A DNA stretch of 64,000 bases from Tuctoria greenei (taxonomy: Eukaryota > Streptophyta > Magnoliopsida > Poales > Poaceae). The stretch's first letter is position 1; each line of letters begins with the position of its first letter. The notes below the pieces were generated by a model. The model saw only the letters and a list, made by a program, of their open reading frames with translations. It did no database searches and was not told the origin of the DNA. Location of the stretch: positions 7,254,001 to 7,318,000 of the forward strand of contig JAYESD010000001.1 of the NCBI GenBank assembly GCA_036927565.1, in the 5' to 3' direction. Made by a program: the position numbers and the translations under genes. Below, piece by piece: positions 22,812-34,523 of the stretch.

Positions 22812-23012
22812 AAACCTACCCCCTTAAAGTGAATCTCGCCCTCGAGATTCGATAGCGTGGAGAAAAGGTGAGGAATTCTGCCTTCAAGTCTTCTTCACGT
22901 TTCCACGTAGCTTCGGCTTCCGTATGGTGGTTCCATTGCACTTTGCACCAACGGATCCTCTCATTCCTTGTGAATCCAAAACAATGAGGTTGGTGGAGAA
23001 GTCTACCTCATA
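22812..23012 (-). pseudogene. pol: Tekay element C pol remnant: protease segment joined to chromodomain
   Basis: On the minus strand it reads VDFSTNLIVLDSQ (protease region), then after a join near 22963-22970 the chromodomain end (RIRWCKVQW-like, EATWK, EDLKAEF) and the PPT. RT, RNase H and most of integrase are missing. The two joined sequences share a few bases (AGGAAT-like), suggesting a short-homology deletion. The remnant starts two G into the PPT-like run of the protease region, where it meets element D head to head. Confidence 0.85.
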
Positions 23013-25682
23013 TAAAATAATAAATAAATAAAATGAATAAGATAAATGAAATAATAAAATATATAATAATAATAATATAAAAGAAAAAAAAAAGAGAAAA
23101 GAAAAAAAAACAAACAGCCGCCGGCCAGGCCAAACGGCCCAGCTGGACACGCACCCACGCGGCCCCGACGCCCCGGCCTCCCGCGCCGAATCCCACGCGC
23201 CTCCCGCGCCGATTCCCGCCGCCCTCCCGCGCGCGATTCTCGCGCCCCGGCCACCGCGATTCCGGCGACTCCCGCTGGACACCCCCCCCCCCCCCCCCCC
23301 CCCCGCCGATCGAGCCTCCCGCTCGCCCACGTGCCAGCCAACCGGCCCCACACGCCCCGCAGCCCCGCCCGCCACCTGCCTTGGCCCCCGCGCGCGCCGC
23401 ACGCACCCCCCGATGCCTCGCCCCGATCCGCGCGAACCCGCCGCGATACGCGCGCTGGACCCCACCCCGCACTCCCAGCCGACACACCCACGCGCGATCG
23501 AGTCCCGACCGACTCGGTCCCTGGATACCGCGCGTCCGCGCCTATAAAAACGCCTTCTGTAGTTTTTTTCCCACGATCCCAGAACCGCCGCCGCCAATTC
23601 CACGGTAAAAAGGCCCTAGCCGCCGGAACCAGAGACCAGAGGGCTGCGCCCAGGAAAGAAAAAGAAGAAAAAGGAGGGGAAGAAGAGTAGGAAAAAGAGG
23701 AGGGCGCCGCCGTCCGCCGGAGATCGTCGTCGCCATCGCGTCGCCGTCGTCGTGCCGCCGGAGGACCCTGCGCATCTACTTCGTCTATGCATTGTCCCCA
23801 TCCCGCGATCATCGAAGCCATCGCATCTACGGTAGGCCATGTTCCCGATGCGAATTTTAGCGACCATATTGAATCTAATAGACGTAAATTGATCGTAGTT
23901 GCGTCATATTTTTATTTTCAGCAGCATTAGTTCTCGCTAAAACCCCCGTAAACTCATATGAACACGTATGAACTAGTTGCATCTAATTAATAAACAACCG
24001 TAGTAAATTAATTATTTGACTTTGCATGCATGCATATCATCGCATGTTGATTAATGTGTGTGCATCATGTTGATTTGTATGTATTTTCTTGTATGTGTGA
24101 TCACGAGTAGAGGGAAGTGCTCAAGAGATCGTGTACGATGATTTTCAGAATCAAGACTTCGAAGCGCTTGAGCAACCCTATCCGCCGGAGCAAGGCAAGT
24201 GTCCTTGAAGCATATTGATCCTGATTGAAAATAAATGTTTTGTTTGAAAATTGCATGCTTGTGTCAAATTGATGGGAATCCTATGGTAGGAAGTTTACTA
24301 GATTTGTTTAACCACCCTTGTCACATGGAATTTATGGTAGAGAGTCGGCAAGGGTTTTTATCTTTTTGCTTCGCTTAATTAATTGGGATGGAAAAACAAC
24401 ACTACATATTTAATTATGTATTAATGATATTCTGGTTAATGTGAGCTGGTCGATACGGTTTGGTAATGGGTGATCTAAGCAAGCCTGGTATGTGGATGGG
24501 TTGGATGTCATGGTGGTTTGCTTGCTTTAGATCTAAGGACCGGTTCATGCGAGAATAAGCCAGGACTACAGTGCCACCACGAGGCCAAGTATGGGTGCGG
24601 CGTAGCTGATTAATTAGGGCTTTGCTAGTGCTGTTTGGACCATTGTGGATGCTCGGGGAAGGGGTAGTCGGATTGGGTTTGTTGATGATTGGTGGGACTA
24701 CCCTGGGATCCGAATGGCTCAAGAGGGGGCCCTTGGTTGAAGATGTGCTCAGTTGGAGGCATCGCCACCGGTGAAACCTCAGTGGGGTCTAAATAGGATA
24801 GTAATCCCTTTGTAAAAGGCTATTTTGTGATCTCTTGGCCATACACCAAAGGAAGTGTAATTGGCATAAGAGAGGTTTCTTTAGTCGCCGACGGGTGATG
24901 AAATCACAAACACGTGGGTAAAGTGGTACAAACTCTGCAGAGTTAATTAAAACTATCATGATAGCCGTGCTCCCGGTTATGAGAGCCTGGATGAACTACA
25001 TGATTAGAGGGAAATTGGGATTTGGGATGGTTATGGTTTGGTAATGGTTATGGTTGATATTATGGTTATGGTTATGGTTATGGGATGGAATCATGGTTTA
25101 TGACAATGATTATGGTTATTGGTAATGGTATATTGTGGACTGATATTATGATGGTTACATGGTTTATGATGGATTTACTTCACATAAATATGATACATTG
25201 CTCTTTTCAAATGTTTTACTGTACTTTTCAGCACTTAGCCATTATTATTGTCGTCATTTGAATCAGCCACATGTCATACTTTCCACACTTGCTGAGTACG
25301 ACATGTACTCACTCTTGCAATCCCCCCCCCCCCAACAGCTGCACGTCAGGATTGTGAGTTTAATGGTGATAATGCGGGGTTCTAGGCCGTGTCTGCCGTC
25401 AGCTTTGCCTGTGGTGTTGCATGGAGCTGTGCTATCCCTTTTGCTTAGTTTGCTTAGTTGCTTAATTAGTTTATTTCCGCTGCATTAGTTGAACTTGTCA
25501 TTAATATTCAATAGAGCTTGTATTCGAGGATAATATGGTTTGTGTAATAAAATTTGATAATTAATCTTGTTCTGTGGTAATTTTCTGTATACTCTTTTGT
25601 GATTGCACTCGTGTATGTGTGTTGAACATCCTGGGCACACATATGCGTTAGCTTGGTTCAGTTTTCGGAACCGGGCGTCACA
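23013..25682 (+). repeat. Tekay element D, 5' LTR (5'-truncated)
   Basis: Matches the LTR at 42183-45044 from about 42420 onward and lacks its first 240 or so bases. It ends GGGCGTCACA before the PBS. TATA box CTATAAAAA at 23542-23550. A run of about 23 C at 23282-23304 is shorter in the 3' LTR. Confidence 0.9.
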
Positions 25683-25685
25683 GAT

Positions 25686-25698
25686 TGGTATCAGAGCC
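25686..25698 (+). other. Primer-binding site, initiator-Met (element D)
   Basis: TGGTATCAGAGCC just after the LTR end. Confidence 0.92.
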
Positions 25699-25955
25699 AG
25701 GTTGACCGTAGGACGCAACCTAGATAGAATGGACACTTTAGAGCACATAAGGAGCACTCTGGAATCGATGTGTTTTTGCTTTGTGTGCTGTTTGCTATAT
25801 ATATATTGTTTGCTTGTGTGCTTAATAGAGGATTTTGGGATGCTTTAGCATTGCCATGTCCACCTAGGCTAGTATAGCTAGTTGGTTAGCTTCATATCCC
25901 TTGATGCATATAGTTGGAGACGTTTTCTAAATTCTTACCTATTGCTTTTCTTCAG
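25699..25955 (+). other. Leader of element D
   Basis: Short untranslated leader, no ORF, ending CTTTTCTTCAG directly before the gag ATG. It has a five-unit TA repeat near 25795-25806 at the site of the extra sequence in element E. Confidence 0.75.
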
Positions 25956-27165
25956 ATGGTGATGACTCGCAACCAGAGGGATGTCAATGATGAGGAGGAG
26001 AACCATGGAGTACCTCAGAACAACAACGGACAAGGACCTGCTCATGGAGCCATCAATATCGAGCAGCTACTAGCTATGCAGAACCAGCTCATGCAGACCA
26101 TGATACAGACTATGGGACAGCTGCAGGCTGGCAGTAACATCAACAATCAGCCCCACATGCCTCCACTGCCACCCCTGCCTCCTCATAACCGATTGGGAGA
26201 GTTCATGAGGACCAGACCGCCTACCTTTGCACAAGCCACAGACCCAATGGAAGGTGATGACTGGCTGAAGTCCGATGAGAAGAAACTTGCTATTGTCCAG
26301 TGCACTGATAGGGAGAAGGTTCTCTTTGCATCACATCAACTAGTTGGAGGAGCAGCCGCTGACTGGTGGGAAGCTCTTTGCAACACTCATGATAATCAGG
26401 AGGCAATCACTTGGGATGAATTTAAGCAGAGTTTCCGTTCCCACGATGTACCTGAAGGAGTTATGATACTGAGAAGACAAGATTTTGAAATCTCAGGCAA
26501 GGAAGGATGAGCGTGAGTGAGTACCTCAACAAATTCACTCAATTATCAAGATATGCTCCATAAGACATCAAAACTGATAGTAGGAAGCAATATCTGTTTA
26601 TGAGGGGTCTCAACAATGAAATTCAAGTCCAGTTGCTCAATACTGATTATCCAAACTTCCAAAAGCTGGTTGACAAGGCTATTGTGGTTGAGAACAAGAT
26701 TCGTGAGATGGAGCAGGACAACAAGAGGAAGATTCCACATCATGGACCGCAACAAGGAAGCAATGTTCGCCCCCGCTATGCACCACCTACTGCACCACAC
26801 TACAACCCATCTGCTCCTGCATACGCGCTGCTTATCCGCCCGCCCAAATCAGCCACCGCAGCAACGCCCCGCCATGCAAGCGCCTCGCTACCCTGTGCCA
26901 CCTGCGCCGCATCCCAACATGGCGGCAAATGCTCAAAACCAGCTGCGCCCAAACCTCCCTAATGCGACGGGCGGTAAGAATGCTATGTTTGTGGAGAACC
27001 CGGGCACTTTGCAAGTCAATGCCCCAAAAGAAACTATGGACCTATGAACAATGCACCAAGGACAAATCACCCGCGACCAAATGGAGGAGCACCACAAGGC
27101 AACCGTGGACAGCAGAATTTTGCTCGTGGCAATGTGAATCATGTCTCTACTGAGGAAGCCCAGCA
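25956..27165 (+). pseudogene. gag: Tekay gag (element D)
   Basis: MVMTRNQRDVNDEEE at 25956; an ATG in the same frame at 25914 lies in the leader and is less likely. The capsid core is readable (RLGEFMRTRPPTFAQ, AAADWWEALC) until a one-base deletion near 26490, where the frame changes to SGKEG and stops. Continuation pieces (FMRGLNNEIQVQLLN, KAIVVENKIREMEQDNK) lie in other frames. The zinc knuckle is shifted out of frame around 26980-27020. Confidence 0.9.
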
Positions 27166-27600
27166 AGCTGATGACGTTGTGATTGGTATGTTTCTCGCCA
27201 ACTCCAACCCCGCGACTGTTTTATTTGATTCGGGAGCATCTCGTTCATTCATCTCGTCAAAGTATGTTGCCAAGTACAATTTGCCTATATCTCATATGAA
27301 GCAAACTATGCTAGTAAGTTCTCCTGACGGAGAGATGAGGACAAATATAGTATGTCCGAAAGTAAGCATTAAAATAAGGGGGGGTAGACTTTATCGCAAA
27401 CCTCATAGTATTGGACTCCCAAGGAATAGACATAATACTTGGAATGGACTGGCTGAGCAAGTATAATGGAGTCATTAATTGTGCCGAGAGGATTGTGCAG
27501 TTGACAAGTGAACAAGGTACACGCATCGAAGTTGAGGCAGCCCAACCTGCAAGAGAGAAAGCGATGCTGAATCACGTAGAAGGAGTGACATTGGAAAGCA
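27166..27600 (+). pseudogene. pol: Tekay protease region (element D)
   Basis: LFDSGASRSFISSKYVAKY is intact. As in A the frame is lost at a run of seven G (27375-27387) and resumes at LDSQGIDIILGMDWL-like sequence from about 27411. Confidence 0.88.
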
Positions 27601-28618
27601 TTCCGATCATTCGCGAGTATCCGAACGTGTTTCCAGATGAGTTGCCAGGTATGCCACCTGATCGTGACATAGAATTCGCCATTGAGTTGATACCCGAACT
27701 GCACCTATAGCTAAGAGGCCGTATAGGATGCCTCCTAAGGAATTAGAAGAGCTCAAGAAGCAAATTCAAGAGCAGATAGAGAAGGGTTTTATACGCCCAA
27801 GCTCATCCCCGTGGGGAGCCCCAATGCTCTTCGTAGATAAGAAGGATGGAACCCAGAGGATGTGTGTGGACTATAGGCCTCTCAACGAAGTGACAATTTA
27901 GAACAAGTACTCACTGCCCCGTATAGAGGATTTGTTCGACCAAATGAAGGGTGCCTGTATCTTCTCCAAGATTGACTTGTGGTTAGGATACTTCCAAATG
28001 AAGATTAGACCATCAGATATGAAGATTAGACCATCAGATATACCCAAGACAGCATTTCGGACACGATATGGATCTTATGAGTACACCGTCATGTCATTTG
28101 GATTGACGAACGCGCCTGCGTACTTTATGTATCTCATGAATAAGGTCTTCATGGAATATCTGGATAAGTTCGTTGTAGTGTTCATCGATGACATTATGAT
28201 ATACTCGAGAAGCGAGGAAGAACATGAAGAACATTTGAATCTTACATTGTAGAAGCTACGGGAACACCAATTGTATGCCAAGTTCAGTAAATGTCAATTC
28301 TGGTTACGGGAAGTTTCTTTCTTAGGCCATATTATTTCCAGAGGAGGAGTATCAGTTGACCCAGGGAAGGTGAGAGATGTGCTTAAGTGGGAACTGCCAC
28401 AGAATGTCAAGGAAATTCGGAGTTTCCTTGGAATGGCTGGATATTACCGCCGATTCATCAAGGATTTCTCCAAAATAGCCAAGCCCATGAAGGAATTGCT
28501 AACGAAGGGGAAGGCTTTCCAATGGACTGAAGCTTGTCAAAACAGTTTCGAGGAGTTAAAGAAAAGGTTGACAACCGCGCCGGTGTTAGTATTATCGGAC
28601 GTGAGCAAGAGTTTTTGA
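27601..28618 (+). pseudogene. pol: Tekay reverse transcriptase (element D)
   Basis: Motifs MPPDRDIEFAIELIP, FIRPSSSPWGAPMLF, the catalytic VVFIDDIMIYS and IRSFLGMAGYYRRFI are seen. Breaks are a one-base loss near 27697, TAG at about 27898 and TAG at about 28250. A 21-base in-frame tandem duplication (27998-28018, 28019-28039) repeats the peptide MKIRPSD beside the RT core. Confidence 0.92.
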
Positions 28619-30126
28619 TATATTTTGTGATGCATCAAGGCAAGGACTTGGATGTGTGCTCATGCAAGAAGGTCAAGTGGTCGCCTATGCATCGAGAAAA
28701 TTGAAGAAACATGAGCAGAATTATCCAACGCATGATTTGGAGCTTGCAGCCGTGGTGCATGCGTTGAAGATTTGGAGACACTACATCCTTGGACATAGGT
28801 GTGAAATTTACACGGATCATAAGAGTTTGAAGTATATTTTCATACAAATGGATCTGAACTTGAGGCAACGAAGATGGTTGGAGCTCATCAAAGATTATGA
28901 TTCGGGGATCAACTATCATCTGGGAAAAGCCAATGTAGTGGCCGATGCTTGAGTAGAAAAGGAGTAAGTCATCAACTCACGGTTCAAGAGTTACCATTCG
29001 AGTTATGTAAGGAGTTTGAAAGGTTAAACCTCGGATTTGTAAATGAGATGGAGATGATGGAGTTAAACCCAACCTTGGAGCAAAAAATTCGAGAAGCACA
29101 AACCACGGATGAGGAGATCAAGGAAATCAAGGAAAGGATCGAGGAAGGGAGAGAATTCAGATTTGATGAAGACGAACATGGTACCTTATGGCTTGGAAAG
29201 AGGATCGTTGTGCCTAATGTAAAGCACATTCGGGAGACAATATTAAAGGAGGCACATGACTCGCCTTACTCAATTCACCCTGGTTGTACAAAGATGTACA
29301 AAGACTTGAAGACCTGCTATTGGTGGGATAGCATGAAGAAGGACATATCTGAATACGTAGCATTGTGTGATGTGTGCCAACGAGTCAAGGCGGAACATCA
29401 AAGGTCAGCCGAATTATTGCAACCGTTGAAGATTCCGGAATGGAAGTGGGAAGAGATTGGTATGGACTTTATAGTTGGATTACCGCGAACTCAGTCTGGC
29501 TATGATTCAATATGGGTTATTGTGGATCGGTTGACAAAATCAGCTCATTTCATCCCTGTCAAGACCACATATACCACCGCGAAGCTAGCAGAATTGTATA
29601 TTGAGCATATTGTGTGCCGACATGGAGTACCGAAGAATATAGTATCGGATAGAGGTTCTCAATTTACCTCCAGATTTGGCAGAAATTGCATGAAGCAATG
29701 GGAACAAGGTTGAACTTCAGTTCGGCATATCATCCTCAAACGGATGGACAAACCGAGAGGGCCAGTCAGATTTTGGAGGAAATGTTAAGAGATTGTGCTT
29801 TAAAGCATGGGAAAAGTTGGACAAAAGCTTGCCATACGCGGAATTTTCATACAACAATAGTTACCAAGCAAGCTTGAAAATGTCACCATATAAAGCGCTT
29901 TATGCGAGGAAGTGTAGGACACCTTTATTCTGGAATGAGACAGGAGAGAATCAAGTATTTGATCCGGATGTGTTGCAAGAAGCCAAAAGCAAGTCCAAAT
30001 AATACGAGAAAACTTGAGGGCTGCCCAATCAAGACAAAAAGGCTATGCGGATAATAGGAGAAGGAAATTAGCCTTTGAAATAGGAGATTTTGTTTACCTC
30101 AAGGTGTCACCAATGAGAGGATCATT
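28619..30126 (+). pseudogene. pol: Tekay RNase H and integrase (element D, up to the E insertion)
   Basis: RNase H (HDLELAAVVHALKIWRHY, YTDHKSLKYIF) breaks at a one-base loss near 28950. The integrase zinc domain (CDVCQRVKAEH) and core (MDFIVGLPRTQSGYDSIW, VSDRGSQFTS, PQTDGQTERAS) follow, with frameshifts near 29677 and 29820. The reading ends in SPMRG at the insertion of element E. Confidence 0.9.
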
Positions 30127-32939
30127 TGTAACACCCTCAATTTCCGCATCATGCATTGCATACATGATCATGCATTAACCACTAGTAGAATAAGAGAAAA
30201 ATAATAAAACATACATATACAAATATGTGTAGCAAAAGAAGAAAAAGAAAATAATAGTTATAGCCTAAAACTTGTAATAGGGAATAAGTATAAAAATAAT
30301 AATAATAAAAATATATATAAGTATATATATAAATAATATATATAACAATATATAAAAAATAAATAAAATATTAATATTAATAAAATATATTATAATAATA
30401 ATAAATAATAAATAATATATATAATATGAATAATAATATATATATATAAATATAAATAATAATCATATAATAAAAGAAAGTATAAAAAAAGAGAGAAAAA
30501 AAAGAAAAAAAGGGCCTGCCGCTGGCCAGGCCGACGGCCCAGCCGGGCAGCCCCGGCTCCCGCGCCGCCAGCGCGCGACCCCGCCCCGGCTCGGCCGCCC
30601 TGCCCCGCCGAAAAAATCCCGCCTCCCGATTCCCGCCTCCCGCTCCCGCCTCCCGCCTGGACCCCCGCACGCCCCGCACCGCGACCGCGCCCCGTGCGAG
30701 CCAGCGCCGCGCCGGCTCGGCCGCCCGCCCCCGCGTCCGACCCCGCCCCGCGCGCCAACGCGACCCCGCCCCGACTCCCCTGGCCCCACGCCCGATTCCC
30801 GCACGCGCTCCAGCCCCGAGGCCGATGCCGAACCCGCACCGAGCGCAGCGCCCGCTCGTGACCGATCCGGTCTCTGGCCGATCGCCGAGCGTAGCCCCGC
30901 CTATATAAACGTACGGTTTTGTAGGTTTTCCCAGGAAACGCCGCCTCCACGGTAAAAGCCGCCGCCGCCGGTACAGAAGAAAAAAAAGAGACACCAGGGA
31001 GCTGCGCCGCTAGGGAAAAAGAGGAGGGCCCCACCGTTCGCCGGAGATCGTCGTCGCCATCGCGTCGCCTTCGTCGTGCCGCCGGAGGACCTTGCGCATC
31101 TACTTCGTCTACGCATCGTCCCCATCCCGCGATCATCGAAGCCATCGCATCTACGGTAGGCCATGTTCCCGATGCGAATTTTAGCGACCATATTGAATCT
31201 AATAGACGTAAATTGATCGTAGTTGCGTCGTATTTTTATTTTCAGGCTCCATTAATCCACCCTAAAACCCCCGTAAACTCTTATGAACGCGTATGAACTA
31301 GTTGCATCTAATTAATAAACAAATGTAGTAAATTAATTATTGAATTGTGCATGCATACATGTCATTGCATGTTGATTATTTTGTGTGCATTATGTTGATT
31401 GTATATGTTTTCTTGTATGTATGATCACGCGTAGAGGAACGTGCTCAAGAGGCCGCATACGAGGATTTCCAAAATCAAGACTTTGAAGCGCTTGAGCAAC
31501 CCCATCCGCCGGAGCAAGGCAAGTGTCCTTGAAGCACATTGATCCTATTTTTAAAATAAATGTTTTGTTTGCAAACTTGCATGCTTGTGTCAAATTGATG
31601 GGAATCCTATGGTAGGAAGTTTACTAGTTTTGTTTGACCACCCTTGTCACCTGGAACTTATGGTAGAGAGTCGGGAAGGGTTTTTACCTTTTTGCTTCGC
31701 TTAATTAATTGGGATGGCAAACAACACTACACATTTAATTATGCATCAATGATATTCTGGTTAATGTGAACTGGTCAATATGATGGGTGATCTAAGCAAG
31801 CCTGGTATGTGGATGGGTTGGATGTTATGGTGGTTTGCTTGCTTTAGATCTAAGGACCGGTTCATGCGAGAATATGCCAGGTCAACAGTGCCACCACAAG
31901 GCCAAGTATGGGTGCGGCGTAGCTGAATAATTAGGAGCGCTGCTAGTATTGTATGGACCATTGGATGGCGCGGGGAATGGGAGTCGAGTAGGACTGCCGT
32001 GGGATCCGCATGGCACACGAGGGGGCCCGTGGGTGGGAGAATGGAGATTCAAGCCTGCCGGTGAAACCTTAGTGGGCCCGTACATACTAGTAGTCCCTTT
32101 TGAAAGGCTATTTTGTGATCTCTTGGCCACACACCTACGGAAGTGTGAGATGGCATAATGGAGGTTTCTTAGTCATCGAAAGGTGATGAAATCACAAACA
32201 TGTGGGTAAAGTGGTACAACCTCTGCAGAGTGTTTAAAACTATCATGATAGCCGTGCTCCCGGTTATGAGCGCCTTGATGACCTACATGATTAGAGTTGG
32301 AATTGGGATTTGGGATGGTTATGGTCTGGTAATGGTTATGATTGGTTTATGGTTATGGGTTGGTAATGGTTATGGTTTATGGATTATGGTCATGGATATG
32401 AATTTGAGTTATGGTAATTGGACATGGATAATGGTGATGTTGGCAATAATTGGACATGGTTTATATTTTGTTAATATGATGGTTATGATGGGATTGTTTC
32501 ACATAGACATAGTATAATGCTTTTCAAATGTTTTACTGTACTTTTCAGCACTTAGCCATTATTACATTCGACATTTGAATTAGCCACATGTCATACTTTC
32601 CACACTTGCTGAGTACGACATGTACTCACCCTTGCAATCCCCCCCCCAACAGCTACTGGAGACAATTGGGAGTACCCTGAGGATCACGTGGAGTACTAGG
32701 TTGCGTACCGCCGTCAATTGCCTGTGGATTGGAGTCGTGCTGTTTAGTTTATTTTCCGCTGCACTATTTAGAGTTTTATCATTCGTGAACTATTGGATTA
32801 TTGTAATAAAGTACTTATTTAATAGTTAAGATGTGGTTAAATTCTGTATATCATTTGTGATGCAACCGTATATGTGTGATGAACTTCCTAGGCACACATA
32901 TGTGTTACGCTTGGTCCATATTCGGAACCGGGTGTCACA
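30127..32939 (+). repeat. Tekay element E, 5' LTR
   Basis: TGTAACACCCTCAATTTCCG to GGGTGTCACA, 2813 bases; 3' partner at 38964. AT-rich block, GC-rich block (30510-30900), TATA box TATATAAA at about 30902-30909, GGTTAT repeats around 32318-32400 and a short C-run near 32638. Confidence 0.94.
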
Positions 32940-32942
32940 AAT

Positions 32943-32955
32943 TGGTATCAGAGCC
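32943..32955 (+). other. Primer-binding site, initiator-Met (element E)
   Basis: TGGTATCAGAGCC after the LTR end. Confidence 0.93.
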
Positions 32956-33356
32956 GCGTTGACCGTAGGACGCAAGCCTAGGTAGAATGGACACTCTAGA
33001 GCACTTAGGAACACTCTTTTAATCTGCTATTTTTGAAAAAAAATTTTGCTGCTGTTTTGTTCCCTTATTTTCAGCCGCAAAAAGTACTGATCGCTGCTGC
33101 GTTTTTGATAAAAATTTTCAGAAGTGAGCAATATTAAGTGCTGCTGTTTTGCTGCGTAAATTTTCGCGGAAAAAGTGTGTTTTACCGTTGTTATGTGTGG
33201 GTAAAATTATTGTGTTGTCTGCTGTATTTTTTCTCTCTATTTTTTTCGTTCTTTTGGAACCGCTGCACCGCTCTTTTTCCGCCATTTTAACTGCTGAAAT
33301 TTTCAGATTTGTTTTTCATTATTTTTTTTCCTCTAATGTATTCTTGTTTTCTGTAG
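32956..33356 (+). other. Leader of element E, intron-like
   Basis: After about 60 bases shared with A and D the sequence becomes T-rich (33015-33356) and ends in a long pyrimidine tract and TTTTCTGTAG immediately before the ATG at 33357, the form of a plant 3' splice site. No coding. A spliced leader is inferred, not shown. Confidence 0.5.
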
Positions 33357-34152
33357 ATGGCCCGCACCAAGACAACCCCCCGTAAGTCGACCGGTGGACT
33401 TGTGCCCCGCGTAGGTTGGCCAGTCGCTCTCTAGCCATCGACCCCCGACACCCCGTGGTGATCCGTTCTGACGGCAGAGCCGCAGAACAACTGCGACATC
33501 GTCTCCGTGCCCTACTCCGTGAGGCTGGCTACCGTCACCACAGCCTCTCGCTCTCCTGCCACACCACTGGAGTGCAGCGCCCCGACAGGAAGGAGTGGAG
33601 CTGCAAGATCTATATCTACTATGGTGATGAGTTGGTGAAGACCCACAACAGTCCTGCTTGGAGGAGCTCCCGCCGATCTGTGGAGCAGGATGCTAGCTGG
33701 GAAGCAGCTACCTTTTGGAGTCACGCCCGCCGTTTCCGTCTGGAGGACACGGTGCACGCCTTCATTCCGCAGCGTCCCAGTGGCACTGCGCGCTTCGTCT
33801 CCAGGCACGTGGAGGGACCACTGGACCTCCCGCAGTCTCGTCAGACTGTTGACGACATGGCCCAGCTCATTGCCCGACTTCAGAGGGCGCAGCAGGAGAT
33901 TCAGGATGGACGTGACCTCGCCCAGCGCCACGAGGCGATAATCAGGAGGTATCGTCGGATCACCGACGAGGACCCGGACGACTACGCGTCCGACACCCCG
34001 ACGTGGACCCCAAACTCTCCAGACCGTCGCAACGGCCAGCGTGAGTCGTCTTCTGAGGAGTCCTCTGACGAGGAGCCTTCCAGTGTGGCGTCTACCGCGC
34101 CACCGCCGCCTGCTGCCTCACCACCACAGGACCCCGAGGACCCCGAGGACCC

Positions 34153-34183
<31 letters not shown>

Positions 34184-34216
34184 GACCCGGAGGAGTTTCC
34201 GCTTGACGACGAGTAG
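33357..34216 (+). pseudogene. Extra leader ORF (ORF0) of element E with a histone H3 tail-like start
   Basis: The ATG at 33357 opens with MARTKTTPRKSTGG, 12 of 14 residues as in the N-terminal tail of histone H3, and stops at 33433-33435. The following long frame (open to 34216; first ATG 33416) reads RLASRSLAI at the point where the first frame is lost, so a small indel near 33411-33420 probably split one ORF. The rest does not resemble histone H3. It has an Arg-rich helical stretch (EQLRHRLRALLREAGY), an aromatic patch (CKIYIYYGDELVKTHNS), a likely coiled coil (about codons 145-180 of the 33416 frame), and an acidic tail with Pro and nine consecutive Asp encoded by GAC repeats (34154-34180). 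No family is recognised. It lies between PBS and gag and is missing from A and D. Capture of a fragment or an old lineage ORF are both possible. Confidence 0.7.
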
Positions 34217-34523
34217 TCCTCGACCTATGCCACGACTCAAGGATAGGCACACCCCCATTAGTTAAATAAGAGCGACGTAGACATACTTGTGTGACCTTGA
34301 GTTGTGTTACTTCTTTTAGGATTTTTGTCAATTTTGTTTGGTGCTTGTTTGAGTGCTTGTGTGCTTAGTAGAGAGTTGTGGAATGCTTCGGCACTTGTCC
34401 ACATCCTCATATAGGTCTATATTAATAAAGGATTATTTAGTGTCACATACCTTGATGCATATAGTTGGGACGTTTCTTTCCAAATTCTAAATCCTTCTGC
34501 CTCCACCCTTCTTTCGCCAACAG
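34217..34523 (+). other. Spacer between ORF0 and gag, element E
   Basis: Non-coding. It resumes similarity to the leaders of A and D from about 34350 (TGCTTGTGTGCTTAGTAGAG) and ends in CCTTCTTTCGCCAACAG directly before the gag ATG, again like a 3' splice site. Confidence 0.6.

Noticed and set aside
33416..34216. A genuine captured histone H3 gene
   Set aside because: Only the first 14 codons match H3 closely; the histone fold region is absent.
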